Positions 25,147 to 34,545 of a stretch of DNA of 64,000 nucleotides are shown in pieces. The notes below the pieces were generated by a model. It saw nothing but the letters and a program-made list of their open reading frames with translations. It was not told the DNA's origin and searched no databases. How positions within the stretch are numbered: the stretch's first letter is position 1; every line of letters starts with the position of its first letter. Position numbers and translations under genes: made by a program. Source of the DNA: an uncultured Clostridia bacterium (GTDB lineage: Bacteria; Bacillota; Clostridia; UBA1381); assembly GCA_934462715.1 (NCBI GenBank), contig CAKSIJ010000002.1:124001-188000 (forward strand), in the 5' to 3' direction.

Positions 25147-27939
25147 TTATCTGTAAACCACAATATCACACGCATAGCCGTCATGGTTTCTTATAAGCAG
25201 TTTGTCATCATATAAAATATCCGTTATTTTTCCCGGTTCTGCACGGTATCCCGAGCCTTTTTTGGTTACTATCGTAACGTGCGAACGGTAAAGCTGATCG
25301 CCGCCCGACGTGCTGAACATAAGTCCCTTGCCGTAGCTTGACTTTACCATTAAAACATTGTTTCCGACAGCCGTAACCGTTCCGAGATACAGATCTCTGT
25401 AGGTGTACTGATTCATATAGAAATTATAGAACGCTCTGTCCGCCGGAGAATCAAGGTCGTCCGCCATTTTAAAGTTACCCACAAAATAGCTCTGATCATA
25501 TTTGGATAAATCCATTCCCCAAAGCTTTTGTATTGCCTCCTGAGATTCCGCTTTCGTTTTGGTTGAACCGTCATCGTTATAAATGACATTTGCAGACAGC
25601 ATATCGTTATCGGCATTATATGCCTTTCTGTAACCCACAAGCTCGTTATCGGCATTATACCAAACCTTTACAACATCTCCGGGTTCTATACCGTTTATAA
25701 TTTTATCGGACGCCGCATAATATGATATTTCCTGTCCCTTATGTATTACATTCAGAACATAACAGCCTCTCTCGTCCTTGTTGAGCCCCTTGTCAATGCT
25801 CTTTACAACGTCAACACGGTAGCCGTCCGCAGTACTCTTTACTCCGTCCTTATACTCTATTACTATATCCGGCGACTGGAATTTTTTGCTGTCGTATTTT
25901 GTGTAGTATGCACTGAAGGTGTACGACTTGTCATGCGATCCCGGGAAGCCTGTGTTTGTGCTGTAATACTCGGTATCAGAGGGATCTGTCGGCATCTGGA
26001 AATATACCGATTTTTTAACGTTGTACTTAAAGAGGTACGGATTTTCCATGAAAACTCCCGCGTCTCTCCATACAAGGGTTTCATTTTTTGCCGTTGATGC
26101 CGGCTGAAGCGTATCACTGTCCGGCATTGTGCTGTCGGGCAGCTTTATCATACTTAAATCGCCGCTTTTATTAAGCTTATAGGTTATCGGATTTCTTATC
26201 GTATTGCCGTTTGAGTCAACCAAACCCAAATTAAGCGAGGGCTTTAACAAATCCTCTTTTTTGTAGGTTTTATCACCAAGCTTTACTTTTTTCTGTGCAT
26301 AAACGTTTAGCCAGCCGCCTGCGGTTGTGAATATTTTGAATAATACTCCCTCATCGCCGTCCTCGTTCTCGGCAAGGCTTACCTTGTGCAATATTCCGAT
26401 TTGCTCGTCAATGTCTGCGTCCAAATAAACCACATAGTTTTCATTCACAATATAAAATGTTCCGGACGAGCCTATATTAATGTTAACCGTTGGCAAAGCG
26501 GCATATTTTTTCAGAATTTTATATGTGTTTCCCTCAATTTTCAAAAGCTTTCTTGCATTATCATCATAAGTTACTCCCGAAACGCTTCCGTAAATTGCCT
26601 TATTTGTGTAGTAAGCCGTAAAGGTCTTTTCATTTTTCAGAACAAGCAGAACGTCAAAATCATGAATTTCATCAAGAGTGATTTCCTTTCCGTCCTTTAT
26701 GATTTTGTAGCTGTCATACTCGTCAAGCTTATATATATCGCCGTTGTATTTTCCGCTTATTCTCTCTCCCGCACTGCTTGCGCTTTCCGCCACAATAACG
26801 TCATAGCTGTTGATAATCAAAACGTTGTATGTGTTGTCATTGTTATAGCTTATAACCTTTACGTTTCCTATGTCAACAGAATCTATCATCTGTCTTGTAA
26901 GCGACTCCGAATACAAGCCGTTATAGATGTAATTAGCGTTAGGCGCTATATTTATGGTCTTGTCCCTGCCGTTTTGATCGTAAACGATTTTTGACGCGGT
27001 AAACGTTGAAATATCATCAATGTCAAGCTCAATGCTTTTTGTGTATCTCAAAACCTCAACTGCGGTCAAAAGCGTTTTTTCGCCGTCATCGTCCTTGTAG
27101 TAGCCCTTGACATATGCGCCGATTTCATCTGACAAATCAACGTTTCCGAGCAAATAATCCTCGCCGCCGATAACTGCGCAGCCCTCACGGTATATATCGG
27201 TTGAATTTATTGCCGTAATACCGTTATCGGTTACACGTCCCTCATATTTGTAGATGTCGTAAGAATCGTTTAAGTACGAAACGTTCTTATTCTGCTCGTA
27301 AGCATATCCGCCCTCTGAATTAATCTTTATTTCCAAAAGGTCGGAATTTAAGAAATTCTCAATCAAGAGATAAACGTCCGCACGGGTCAGCTCGTTTGCA
27401 CTTCCGCGGAATCCGTCCGTAAGACCCAGCATCTTTGAAACCTTGTCATAGCCCGTATAATATCCGCCGAGTGCGTCAGCCCAGCTCTCATATCCCAAAG
27501 CTCTCACCAGAACGCATACCGCTTCTTTCTGCGATATTACCTCGTCCGGCTTAAATTCCATATTTGAATATCCTACAACATATCCGGCTGAGCTGAGCTT
27601 TGATATTTCCTTTAAATACTCTGTAGCCTCGTTAACGTCGGAAAATCTCTTCTCCGCACCCGTATCGTCTGTGCTCATGTTTACCAAAACATTTGCTAAA
27701 ATACTGCAAAACTCCTTACGGGTTATTTTGTCGTTCAGTCCGTCAAGAGCTTTTTCCTCTCCCATTGCTTTCAAAAGCAGCGCTCCGGTGTACCCGTAGG
27801 TTTTTTCGGTATATTCAACCGTTTCCTGCTCCTGCGGTTTGGTAAGCTCCTGATATAAAACGTCCGCAAAGGCATCAAGACCCGAAAAGCAGATTGCTGC
27901 CGACAAAATATATGAAATACATTTTTTTATTTTATTCAT
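25147..27939 (-). CDS. Large S-layer-homology surface protein
   Basis: This 930-residue protein has a signal peptide (MNKIKKCISYILSAAICFSGLDAFA) and N-terminal SLH repeats over residues ~50-215: DKITRKEFCSILANVL, FSDVNEATEYLKEISKLSSAGYVVGYSNMEFKPDE, ISQKEAVCVLVRALG and ELTRADVYLLIENFL. SLH repeats bind pyruvylated wall polymers, so it should be displayed on the cell surface. The remaining ~700 residues are beta-rich with repeated short units (for example IYKYEGRVTDNGITAINSTD) and contain no recognisable enzyme motif. It probably forms a scaffold or binding protein for the glycan system. It starts 20 bases after the upstream SLH gene. Confidence 0.78.
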   Translation of the reverse strand: MNKIKKCISYILSAAICFSGLDAFADVLYQELTKPQEQETVEYTEKTYGYTGALLLKAMGEEKALDGLNDKITRKEFCSILANVLVNMSTDDTGAEKRFSDVNEATEYLKEISKLSSAGYVVGYSNMEFKPDEVISQKEAVCVLVRALGYESWADALGGYYTGYDKVSKMLGLTDGFRGSANELTRADVYLLIENFLNSDLLEIKINSEGGYAYEQNKNVSYLNDSYDIYKYEGRVTDNGITAINSTDIYREGCAVIGGEDYLLGNVDLSDEIGAYVKGYYKDDDGEKTLLTAVEVLRYTKSIELDIDDISTFTASKIVYDQNGRDKTINIAPNANYIYNGLYSESLTRQMIDSVDIGNVKVISYNNDNTYNVLIINSYDVIVAESASSAGERISGKYNGDIYKLDEYDSYKIIKDGKEITLDEIHDFDVLLVLKNEKTFTAYYTNKAIYGSVSGVTYDDNARKLLKIEGNTYKILKKYAALPTVNINIGSSGTFYIVNENYVVYLDADIDEQIGILHKVSLAENEDGDEGVLFKIFTTAGGWLNVYAQKKVKLGDKTYKKEDLLKPSLNLGLVDSNGNTIRNPITYKLNKSGDLSMIKLPDSTMPDSDTLQPASTAKNETLVWRDAGVFMENPYLFKYNVKKSVYFQMPTDPSDTEYYSTNTGFPGSHDKSYTFSAYYTKYDSKKFQSPDIVIEYKDGVKSTADGYRVDVVKSIDKGLNKDERGCYVLNVIHKGQEISYYAASDKIINGIEPGDVVKVWYNADNELVGYRKAYNADNDMLSANVIYNDDGSTKTKAESQEAIQKLWGMDLSKYDQSYFVGNFKMADDLDSPADRAFYNFYMNQYTYRDLYLGTVTAVGNNVLMVKSSYGKGLMFSTSGGDQLYRSHVTIVTKKGSGYRAEPGKITDILYDDKLLIRNHDGYACDIVVYR

Positions 27940-27959
27940 GTAATAACCTTTCCTTTCTG

Positions 27960-30716
27960 TTATTGCACATTATTCGTGTTGTTTGACAGGATAAAATAAA
28001 TAACCTTTGCCGCCTGCGCACGCGTTGTGTTTTCGCAAGGGGAAATCTTATTGTCTCCCGTACCGGACAATACGCCCTTTTTTGCAAGAACAAGCATATA
28101 ATTTGCCGCATATTCCGCAATTTCCTCCTGATCCGCAAAGGATACCGTATCGTGAAGCGTTTCAAGCTTGATTCCTGCGTCATCTATTATACGTCCGAGA
28201 ATCGTTGCCATATCCTGACGTGTGATATTCATACCAACACCGAACTGCGTATCTGTAACACCGTTTATTATTTTGTTAGCAACGGCAGTCTTAATATAAG
28301 GCATATACCATGCGTCCTCCGAAACGTCCTCAAACTTAATATCGGTATCGCCTTTCAGACCGAATGCCATAACCACGATTTTTATAAATTCTTCACGGGT
28401 AATGTTGTCATTCGGCAGGAAGGTATTTTTATCCTTACCGTTTATAATTCCTTTTTCGGCAAGAGCCAAAATGCTTTCCTTTGCCCATTCAACGCTGTCT
28501 ATATCGTTAAACGACGGTTTTAAGGCTTCTTCGTTCTTTTTAATTACTTCTATGCCCTTTTCTGACGGAGTAAACCCTACCGATATTCCCGAACTCTTTT
28601 TATTATCTGATGAGGAATTTCCCGAATTGTTTTTGCCGCTGCTCTTGTTCTTGTCAGTCTCGTATTCTTTGGCGCTTGTCTTTATTAATTCTTCAATATT
28701 ATCGGGCGTATAGCTCTTTCCTATCATATATTTGTGTATTTCATTTTTTGCACCGTTTTTATATACATTGGGAATCTCTATCACGCTCTCATATTTTGAA
28801 ATAATATCCCCGATTGACTGTCTGTCGCCGGCTTCAACCGCATTTAAGCAAGCCGCCGCCGTACATCTTAAAAATTCCTTATTGAAATTTTCCGGGGTAA
28901 GATTTCTTTGGGTTAAAATACTCAAAATCTTATCCTTGTTTTCGGTATACCCCTCATCTGTAAGATCGGGAGCCAAATCTTCGTATTTATTGCCCATATC
29001 CTGCAAAAGCTTTTCCAGCCCATCCTTATCGGCAGCGTTTACAGCAACAAAAAACTCTGTCTTTTCTTCACCGATTACCGCATCGTTAAAGTCCTTTAAA
29101 AAACTTTTCAAAGCCTTTTGTGCATCGTTTTTGTCATATTCTTTTCCCGAAAGTCTGCTCCATGCGCCTGTCTTGTCCGAAAGCGCATTGTATCTGTCCG
29201 AAAGCTCTGCCGATATATTAAAGCATTGCTTGTATTTGTTAAAAACAATTTCCTCGGCAACATCAGCGTCCGGGGTTTGGTTTTTTAACAGCGTATTCAA
29301 TTCCTCAACCGCATCCGAGAAATCAAATAAAATCTGCTCTGCGCTGATTTTTTCAAATTCAACTTTTATGTCCGAAAACTCAAAATCGGGCGTCTTGTCA
29401 ATGTATTCCGCAAGCCTTTCAATAATCTTATCCGTTCCGATACACTGACTATAGCTTGTGTAATCAAGCTTTAAAAAGTCCTTGTATTCATTAAGCTTAT
29501 TTTTCAGAGCTTCATAATCGGGAGTTTCCGAAAGAGCCGATTTTGCCGCCGCCGAAATATCATTCTTTATTTCCGCACGAAATTCACTGTTTTCCTTTAC
29601 AGCAATCGGAAGTCTGTAATCTGTTGTTCTGAAAAGCTTACCGTCTGTCGAAATCGCTTTAGCGATAACCAGCTCATATTCTGCGGCAAGCTTTGTAAAC
29701 TTGATTTCATATTCGTTTCCGTCATACGAAATTCCCGCATCCTTTTCGTTTTCACCGCTCGTCTTGTTGTAAAGATATACGGTATCGGCTGTTAAATTAT
29801 CGGTTTTTGCAAGCTTAATCTTTGCGCTCACCGGATATTTTTCGTCCAAGTCTGTCAAGCCGTCATACGGTACCCTTGCACCGTTTTGTTCTATTATTAA
29901 ATCATAGGTTTCATCATATCTTCCGGCATTGTTATTCATCAGCTCCGAAAGCTCATTTTCCGTTGCCTGACCGGTATAGAGCGAAAATGCGCCTATTTGG
30001 AAATTTGAATTCCAACCGGTACCGTAGGTAAATGACACCCGTCTGTTCGTTCCGTTTAAATACAGCCTTGCGTCATCGGGTATAGCGGAGATTGTTTTGC
30101 CGTTCAAATCAACAACGGTTGCCATGTTACCCGAAACGGGTGCTGACGAAAAATCTATCGTTTCGCCGTTTAATACCCCATATACCCCTGCACTTTCGGG
30201 ATTGGATTTATCAACCGAAAACGCCGCATGGTTCCAGCCGGATTTTGTTGTTTTGTTTCCGACATAATGCGCCATGGTTGTTTTGATTGCTCCGTTATCC
30301 TCATACTGATACGAAACCATAACATAAAACTTGCTGCCGTTTAAGCCTGCCATTGCATAAATTGCTTTTGAATCGGCAACCGTCATTATTCTGCGCTCAA
30401 CATTCGTACAGGAGGAATCCTGTTTAAACCACATTTCAACCGTATAGGAATCCTTGAAAATTTCTGCCGCTTCTTCTCCCAGATCGCTGACCGCACCAAT
30501 GCCGTTTTGAGTCGGAACGTAATAATTTGTATCATACTCATGATCCTTTACAAGCTTCGGATTGATAACATATTTTGTACTGTCAACCGCATTTTCGGCA
30601 ACAGGTCCGTCAAAGTCATACTGCGCTTTTTTTGCTTCAATGTCCGCATATGCAAACGGTTGGAGCATTGAAAGAATTAAACCTGCGCTCATTATACATG
30701 GTAATATTTTTTTCAT
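27960..30716 (-). CDS. Surface protein: LamG module, helical spacer, three C-terminal SLH repeats
   Basis: The 918-residue product has a signal peptide (MKKILPCIMSAGLILSMLQPFAYA) and a LamG-like module (residues ~30-250, with YTVEMWFKQDS and WNHAAFSVD). An Ig-like segment ends in YELVIAKAISTDGKLFRTTDYRLPI, and a long charged helical spacer covers residues ~385-700. Three SLH repeats finish the protein (FNDIDSVEWAKESILALAEKGIINGKD; FEDVSEDAWYMPYIKTAVANKIINGVTD; FADQEEIAEYAANYMLVLAKKGVLSG). The helical spacer would hold the glycan-binding module away from the wall. The LamG plus Ig-like part is paralogous to the second half of the protein at 15690. It is encoded directly after the ABC binding protein. 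Confidence 0.82.
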   Translation of the reverse strand: MKKILPCIMSAGLILSMLQPFAYADIEAKKAQYDFDGPVAENAVDSTKYVINPKLVKDHEYDTNYYVPTQNGIGAVSDLGEEAAEIFKDSYTVEMWFKQDSSCTNVERRIMTVADSKAIYAMAGLNGSKFYVMVSYQYEDNGAIKTTMAHYVGNKTTKSGWNHAAFSVDKSNPESAGVYGVLNGETIDFSSAPVSGNMATVVDLNGKTISAIPDDARLYLNGTNRRVSFTYGTGWNSNFQIGAFSLYTGQATENELSELMNNNAGRYDETYDLIIEQNGARVPYDGLTDLDEKYPVSAKIKLAKTDNLTADTVYLYNKTSGENEKDAGISYDGNEYEIKFTKLAAEYELVIAKAISTDGKLFRTTDYRLPIAVKENSEFRAEIKNDISAAAKSALSETPDYEALKNKLNEYKDFLKLDYTSYSQCIGTDKIIERLAEYIDKTPDFEFSDIKVEFEKISAEQILFDFSDAVEELNTLLKNQTPDADVAEEIVFNKYKQCFNISAELSDRYNALSDKTGAWSRLSGKEYDKNDAQKALKSFLKDFNDAVIGEEKTEFFVAVNAADKDGLEKLLQDMGNKYEDLAPDLTDEGYTENKDKILSILTQRNLTPENFNKEFLRCTAAACLNAVEAGDRQSIGDIISKYESVIEIPNVYKNGAKNEIHKYMIGKSYTPDNIEELIKTSAKEYETDKNKSSGKNNSGNSSSDNKKSSGISVGFTPSEKGIEVIKKNEEALKPSFNDIDSVEWAKESILALAEKGIINGKDKNTFLPNDNITREEFIKIVVMAFGLKGDTDIKFEDVSEDAWYMPYIKTAVANKIINGVTDTQFGVGMNITRQDMATILGRIIDDAGIKLETLHDTVSFADQEEIAEYAANYMLVLAKKGVLSGTGDNKISPCENTTRAQAAKVIYFILSNNTNNVQ

Positions 30717-30792
30717 TTATGTTTTTCCTTTCCGTCAGTTCTTTGTATCGGGGAATCGTAAAGACAACGCTTTACAATTCCCCTTATTTTGA

Positions 30793-32301
30793 TTACTTAT
30801 TGTTTGTCTTTAACCACTCATCAAGCTGGCGCTGCAATTCCTCTTTGATTTTATCCGAGCCTGCCGTTTTCATCTTTTGGATATACTCGTCATACAAAGC
30901 CTTTTCATCTTCTGCCGCACCGTATTTTAAGGTCTTTGAATATTCGCCTATAACAGCCGATACCTGTGCAATTTCGGTTGCGATTGACGATGTTTTCGGT
31001 CTGAAGCCCAGAACCGGAGAGGTTTTTGCGTTAATATCGATGTTGTAAACATATTCTGCCCAGCCCTCGAGAGTCGCCTGCGGCTCGTAGCTGTACTTAA
31101 TACTTGCAACCGCCCAGTTCATAAGACCGTAGTCCTCGTCCGAGGAAGCCTGTGATGTGTTATAAGGAGTTTCTATTCTGTTTCCGTCCTTTTTAGTGTA
31201 GTGTGTTCCCTCAATTCCCCAAACGAGAAGATTATATAAATCCTTTCCCTTTTCCGAATTTAAAAGGTTTATAAGCTGCATTGCTCTTTCGGGATTTTTT
31301 GAAGTTCTTGCAATTACGGTAGAGGTTACCGGAATAGTGTTTTTAATCATAGGATCATATCCCATTTTAACTGCGTCAAGCTCAACGCCAAGCTCTTTGC
31401 TTTCAAGCTCCGCTGTCTTGTCGCACCAATTGTGCTGCCATGATATGTATCCGTTCTTATACGGTTCGTTGCCCAAGCCGTCAACGCTCAGAATATCCGA
31501 ACGGATATATCCCTTTTTGTACCAGTCGGCAGCTGTTTCATACCAAATTTTTGCGATTTCCCGTTCTTCGTCATTTACAACCTTTAATGTATTCAAATCA
31601 ATGCTGAAGCCTTTAACCGTTGTTGTATCGTAAAAATCACTTCCGAAAAGACCAAAGGAACTTACGTCAATTCCGTTTCCGATTTTTCCCTCGCTCTTAA
31701 TACCCTCAAAAACCTTTTCCCAGATTTCATATTCCTTTTTAATGCCGCTGATATTTGTTTTTGCTTCCTCTTTAGCCGCTTCAAGCGCCCCTCTGTCAAG
31801 ATACTTGTCGGAATATTCCTTTAATACCTTAACTCCCTTAGGCCATGAAGCCATCATCTGATAATTTGGGATACAATAAATCTGACCGTCAACCTTTCCA
31901 AGATCAAAGAGCCAATCGGGCAAATCATTTTTCATATCCTGTCCGTATTGGTCTATCAAATCGTTCAAGGCAATATATGAGCCTTGCTGTATCTGCGACA
32001 TAAAATCAACCGCATATCCCGACCAGCCAATGTCAACCGCCTCGTTTGAAGCCATCATAAGATTCCACTTTTCCTGATAGTCGGCACCGTCAACAAACTC
32101 AATATCAACCTTTGTGCCCGGCAGATAGTCCGCAAGCTTTTTGTTAAACTCCGTCAGTACCATATCTGCGTCCTTTTGCTTTGAACCGAGCATTATCCAT
32201 TTTAAGGTAACGTCTTTTGAATTTTGATCCTCCTTTTTACAGCCCGAAATTCCTCCTATCGCTAAAATAAGAGCCATTGCCATTGAAATTTTTTTCTTCA
32301 T
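30793..32301 (-). CDS. ABC transporter sugar-binding lipoprotein (CUT1, LplA-like)
   Basis: This 502-residue lipoprotein has a lipobox ending ISGC at Cys21, so it is anchored outside the membrane by lipidation. The mature part is a type-2 periplasmic-binding fold of the large LplA/DUF3502-like subfamily (ALNDLIDQYGQDMKNDLPDWLFDLGKVDGQIYCIPNYQ, INLLNSEKGKDLYNLLVWGIEGTHY). It delivers oligosaccharides to the two permeases encoded upstream (32375-34226). No ATPase gene is present; CUT1 systems of this type usually share an MsmK-like ATPase encoded elsewhere. It is the third gene of the operon. Confidence 0.92.
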   Translation of the reverse strand: MKKKISMAMALILAIGGISGCKKEDQNSKDVTLKWIMLGSKQKDADMVLTEFNKKLADYLPGTKVDIEFVDGADYQEKWNLMMASNEAVDIGWSGYAVDFMSQIQQGSYIALNDLIDQYGQDMKNDLPDWLFDLGKVDGQIYCIPNYQMMASWPKGVKVLKEYSDKYLDRGALEAAKEEAKTNISGIKKEYEIWEKVFEGIKSEGKIGNGIDVSSFGLFGSDFYDTTTVKGFSIDLNTLKVVNDEEREIAKIWYETAADWYKKGYIRSDILSVDGLGNEPYKNGYISWQHNWCDKTAELESKELGVELDAVKMGYDPMIKNTIPVTSTVIARTSKNPERAMQLINLLNSEKGKDLYNLLVWGIEGTHYTKKDGNRIETPYNTSQASSDEDYGLMNWAVASIKYSYEPQATLEGWAEYVYNIDINAKTSPVLGFRPKTSSIATEIAQVSAVIGEYSKTLKYGAAEDEKALYDEYIQKMKTAGSDKIKEELQRQLDEWLKTNNK

Positions 32302-32374
32302 TTTTACCCATTCCTTTCTTTAAGTTCATTTTTTATATTATCGGGTTTTCCCGATTACTCACTTATTTGATAGC

Positions 32375-33262
32375 TTATCCCTTTACCGCTCCGACCGTCA
32401 AGCCTCTTGCAAAGTATTTCTGGAAAAACGGAAATACTATAACCATAGGACCTGCCGCAACAACGCAAAGTGCGAATCGCATCGAATCTGTCGGAAGCTT
32501 CTGTGATCCTGTCAAGCCTGTCGGCATTTCCTGCGCCATGCGTGCGATATAGTCTGCCTCTCTTAATATTTTCTGCAAAAGATACTGCAAGGTATAAAGC
32601 TGCTCATCTCTTATATAAAGAAGCGATGCATTCCATTCGTTCCATCTTGTCAAAAGAGTCATCAATCCGACCGTTGCCAAAACCGGCTTTGAAAGCGGCA
32701 GAACTATCTGAAAAAGCGTTCTTATCTCACTGCACCCGTCAATTCGCGCCGATTCAGTAAGAGCGTCCGGAAGTCCTTGGAAAAACGTTCTTATAACTAT
32801 AACATGAAACGCATTGACAAGACACGGAATAATATATACCCATATCGAATTTCCCAAATGCAGATACTGTGTGTTTAATATGTATGTCGGAACCATACCG
32901 CCGCCAAACAGCGTTGTAAAATATACAAACAGCGACAACTGATTTTTAAATCTGTACTCCTTTCTTGACAGCGGATATGCAAGCATTGACATTATAATCA
33001 AGCTTAAAAACGTTGCCAGTGCTGACTCGATAATAGTTGTGCGGTATGCCCACAGAATTTTTTGCGGATTTGCAAAAACGTATTTGTAAGCCGCAGTGCT
33101 CAACACCTTCGGAAACAGCTGATAACCGAAAGTATCGAGCGCAGCTTCATCGGTAAATGATATTGAAACGACATATATAAACGGTATGATAAAGGTTAAT
33201 GACAGCAATATCAAAACCGCATGAAGCAAAATTCTTGATGCAATTGAACCATTTCTTTTCAT
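32375..33262 (-). CDS. CUT1 carbohydrate ABC permease (YtcP/LplC-like)
   Basis: The 295-residue integral membrane protein has six predicted segments and the binding-protein-dependent transport (EAA) loop, here ALTESARIDGCSEIRTLFQIVLPLSKP, which contacts the ATPase. The opening IASRILLHAVLILLSLTFIIPFIYVVSISFTDE and the ending FPFFQKYFARGLTVGAVKG are characteristic of the LplC/YtcP subfamily. It starts 20 bases after the upstream permease, and the two form the heterodimeric channel for the lipoprotein encoded downstream. Confidence 0.93.
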   Translation of the reverse strand: MKRNGSIASRILLHAVLILLSLTFIIPFIYVVSISFTDEAALDTFGYQLFPKVLSTAAYKYVFANPQKILWAYRTTIIESALATFLSLIIMSMLAYPLSRKEYRFKNQLSLFVYFTTLFGGGMVPTYILNTQYLHLGNSIWVYIIPCLVNAFHVIVIRTFFQGLPDALTESARIDGCSEIRTLFQIVLPLSKPVLATVGLMTLLTRWNEWNASLLYIRDEQLYTLQYLLQKILREADYIARMAQEMPTGLTGSQKLPTDSMRFALCVVAAGPMVIVFPFFQKYFARGLTVGAVKG

Positions 33263-33281
33263 AGTCTGTAACTTCCTTTCT

Positions 33282-34226
33282 TTAGAATAATGAGTTTTCC
33301 GGGTTGATTTTTTTTACAATGAAATTAGTAAGTGTTACCAAAATCAATCCCACAACAGACTGAAACAGTCCGACCGCCGTTGATATTGCCATGCTTCCTC
33401 CCCTTAAACCTCTGAACACATATGTTTCAATAATATCGGTTGTGGGGTAGAGCAGACCGACATCACGGGGTATCTGGTAGAATAATCCGAAATCGCCGCG
33501 TATTACACCGCCTATGCTCATTATCAGCATTATAACTATAATCGGTACAAGCGACGGAATCGATATGTATCTTATTTTTTGCAGCTTGTTCGCTCCATCG
33601 ATCTCAGCCGCCTCAAAAATTGACGCGTCAATTCCCATAAGGCTCGCATAGTAATAAATACTTCCTATTCCGACGCCTTTCCACGTGTTTACTATCGTCA
33701 GAATGTACGGCCAGTATTTCGGATCGGAATACCATTTTATCTTTTCTCCCCCGAAAAATGTAATGACCTCATTCAAAACTCCGCTCTCCGGGCTTAAGAA
33801 AACGTATGAAATATATCCGACTATAACCCATGACAAAAAATTCGGCAGAATCATTATTGTCTGATATGCTTTCAGTGCTTTTTTGTTCGTCACCTCAAAC
33901 AAAACAAGTGCCAAAACAACCTGACACGCCATTCCGATTGTTATAAACAAAATCCCGTAGCCTATTGTGTTTCTTATAATTCTTACGGCGTCCATAGACT
34001 CAAAGAAAAATTTAAAATTATTGAATCCGTTCCACGCGCTCCCCAAAATTCCCTTAGACATATTGTAGTCCTTAAAGGCAATTACAATTCCGAACATCGG
34101 AATATAGCAAAAGACTATTAAAAGCAAAACACCGGGTATCGTCAGCAGCGAAAGCTCGGCATTTAATCTTTTGTTTAAAATTCTCTTTTTTTTCGGTTTC
34201 TGCTCCAAAGACGTCTGCGTCCTCAA
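33282..34226 (-). CDS. CUT1 carbohydrate ABC permease (LplB-like), first gene of the operon
   Basis: This permease of about 314 residues has an EAA loop reading ASIFEAAEIDGANKLQKIRYISIPSL and the subfamily opening LTIPGVLLLIVFCYIPMFGIVIAFKDY. The longest frame begins with GTG at 34235, but that codon overlaps the AAGGAG ribosome site. The TTG at 34226 lies 7 bases after AAGGAG, so a TTG start is proposed. It is the promoter-proximal gene of an operon running to 15690 and faces the YesN/YesM genes across a 310-base intergenic region. Confidence 0.9.
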   Translation of the reverse strand: MRTQTSLEQKPKKKRILNKRLNAELSLLTIPGVLLLIVFCYIPMFGIVIAFKDYNMSKGILGSAWNGFNNFKFFFESMDAVRIIRNTIGYGILFITIGMACQVVLALVLFEVTNKKALKAYQTIMILPNFLSWVIVGYISYVFLSPESGVLNEVITFFGGEKIKWYSDPKYWPYILTIVNTWKGVGIGSIYYYASLMGIDASIFEAAEIDGANKLQKIRYISIPSLVPIIVIMLIMSIGGVIRGDFGLFYQIPRDVGLLYPTTDIIETYVFRGLRGGSMAISTAVGLFQSVVGLILVTLTNFIVKKINPENSLF

Positions 34227-34303
34227 ATTTACCACTCCTTGCAGTTTTCTGTTTTCGGTAAATACAAAGCTTGCATTTGCCTGCTATATTTTTGCTTATT
34301 TTT

Positions 34304-34333
34304 ATTATAACATCACAAAACAAGTATTGTAAA
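34304..34333 (-). promoter_or_regulatory. Promoter of the glycan-utilisation operon
   Basis: On the minus strand TTTACA (34328-34333) and TATAAT (34304-34309) are separated by 18 bases, about 78 bases upstream of the proposed TTG start. An inverted repeat lies just upstream at 34350-34389. Confidence 0.6.
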
Positions 34334-34349
34334 TATTATTATTTTTGTA

Positions 34350-34389
34350 TTTTTGCTCAAATTTTACCACTTTTAAAATTGAGCAAAAA
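34350..34389. promoter_or_regulatory. Inverted repeat between divergent promoters, candidate response-regulator site
   Basis: TTTTTGCTCAA-A-TTTTA pairs with TAAAATTGAGCAAAAA across a 7-base spacer, with one bulged base. It lies upstream of both the operon promoter (34304-34333) and the two-component promoter (34395-34423). It is the best candidate binding site for the YesN-type regulator; binding is inferred from position only. Confidence 0.55.
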
Positions 34390-34394
34390 AGAAT

Positions 34395-34423
34395 TTGACA
34401 CGGTATTATTTTTATGTTATATT
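34395..34423 (+). promoter_or_regulatory. Promoter of the two-component regulator genes
   Basis: TTGACA and TATATT are separated by 17 bases, about 120 bases upstream of the response regulator start. Confidence 0.6.
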
Positions 34424-34545
34424 ATAATTGGTGGAGGCTCAAAGCTTAATTAATTATTGTGCAAGATATGAATTTTCACAGCAAATCATCAAGTATTGCA
34501 GTAATTTGAAATATTTAAAAACGGTAAAAGGAGAAATATACTAAG

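Noticed and set aside
26386..26994. Plus-strand frame of 202 codons inside the large SLH protein
   Set aside because: Antisense shadow of a beta-rich coding region; hydrophobic Val/Ile/Asn-rich composition without start signals.
28732..29448. Plus-strand frame of 238 codons
   Set aside because: It is antisense to the helical spacer of the SLH protein at 27960-30716. Its Ser/Leu/Phe-rich composition is typical of a mirror frame, and there is no ribosome site.
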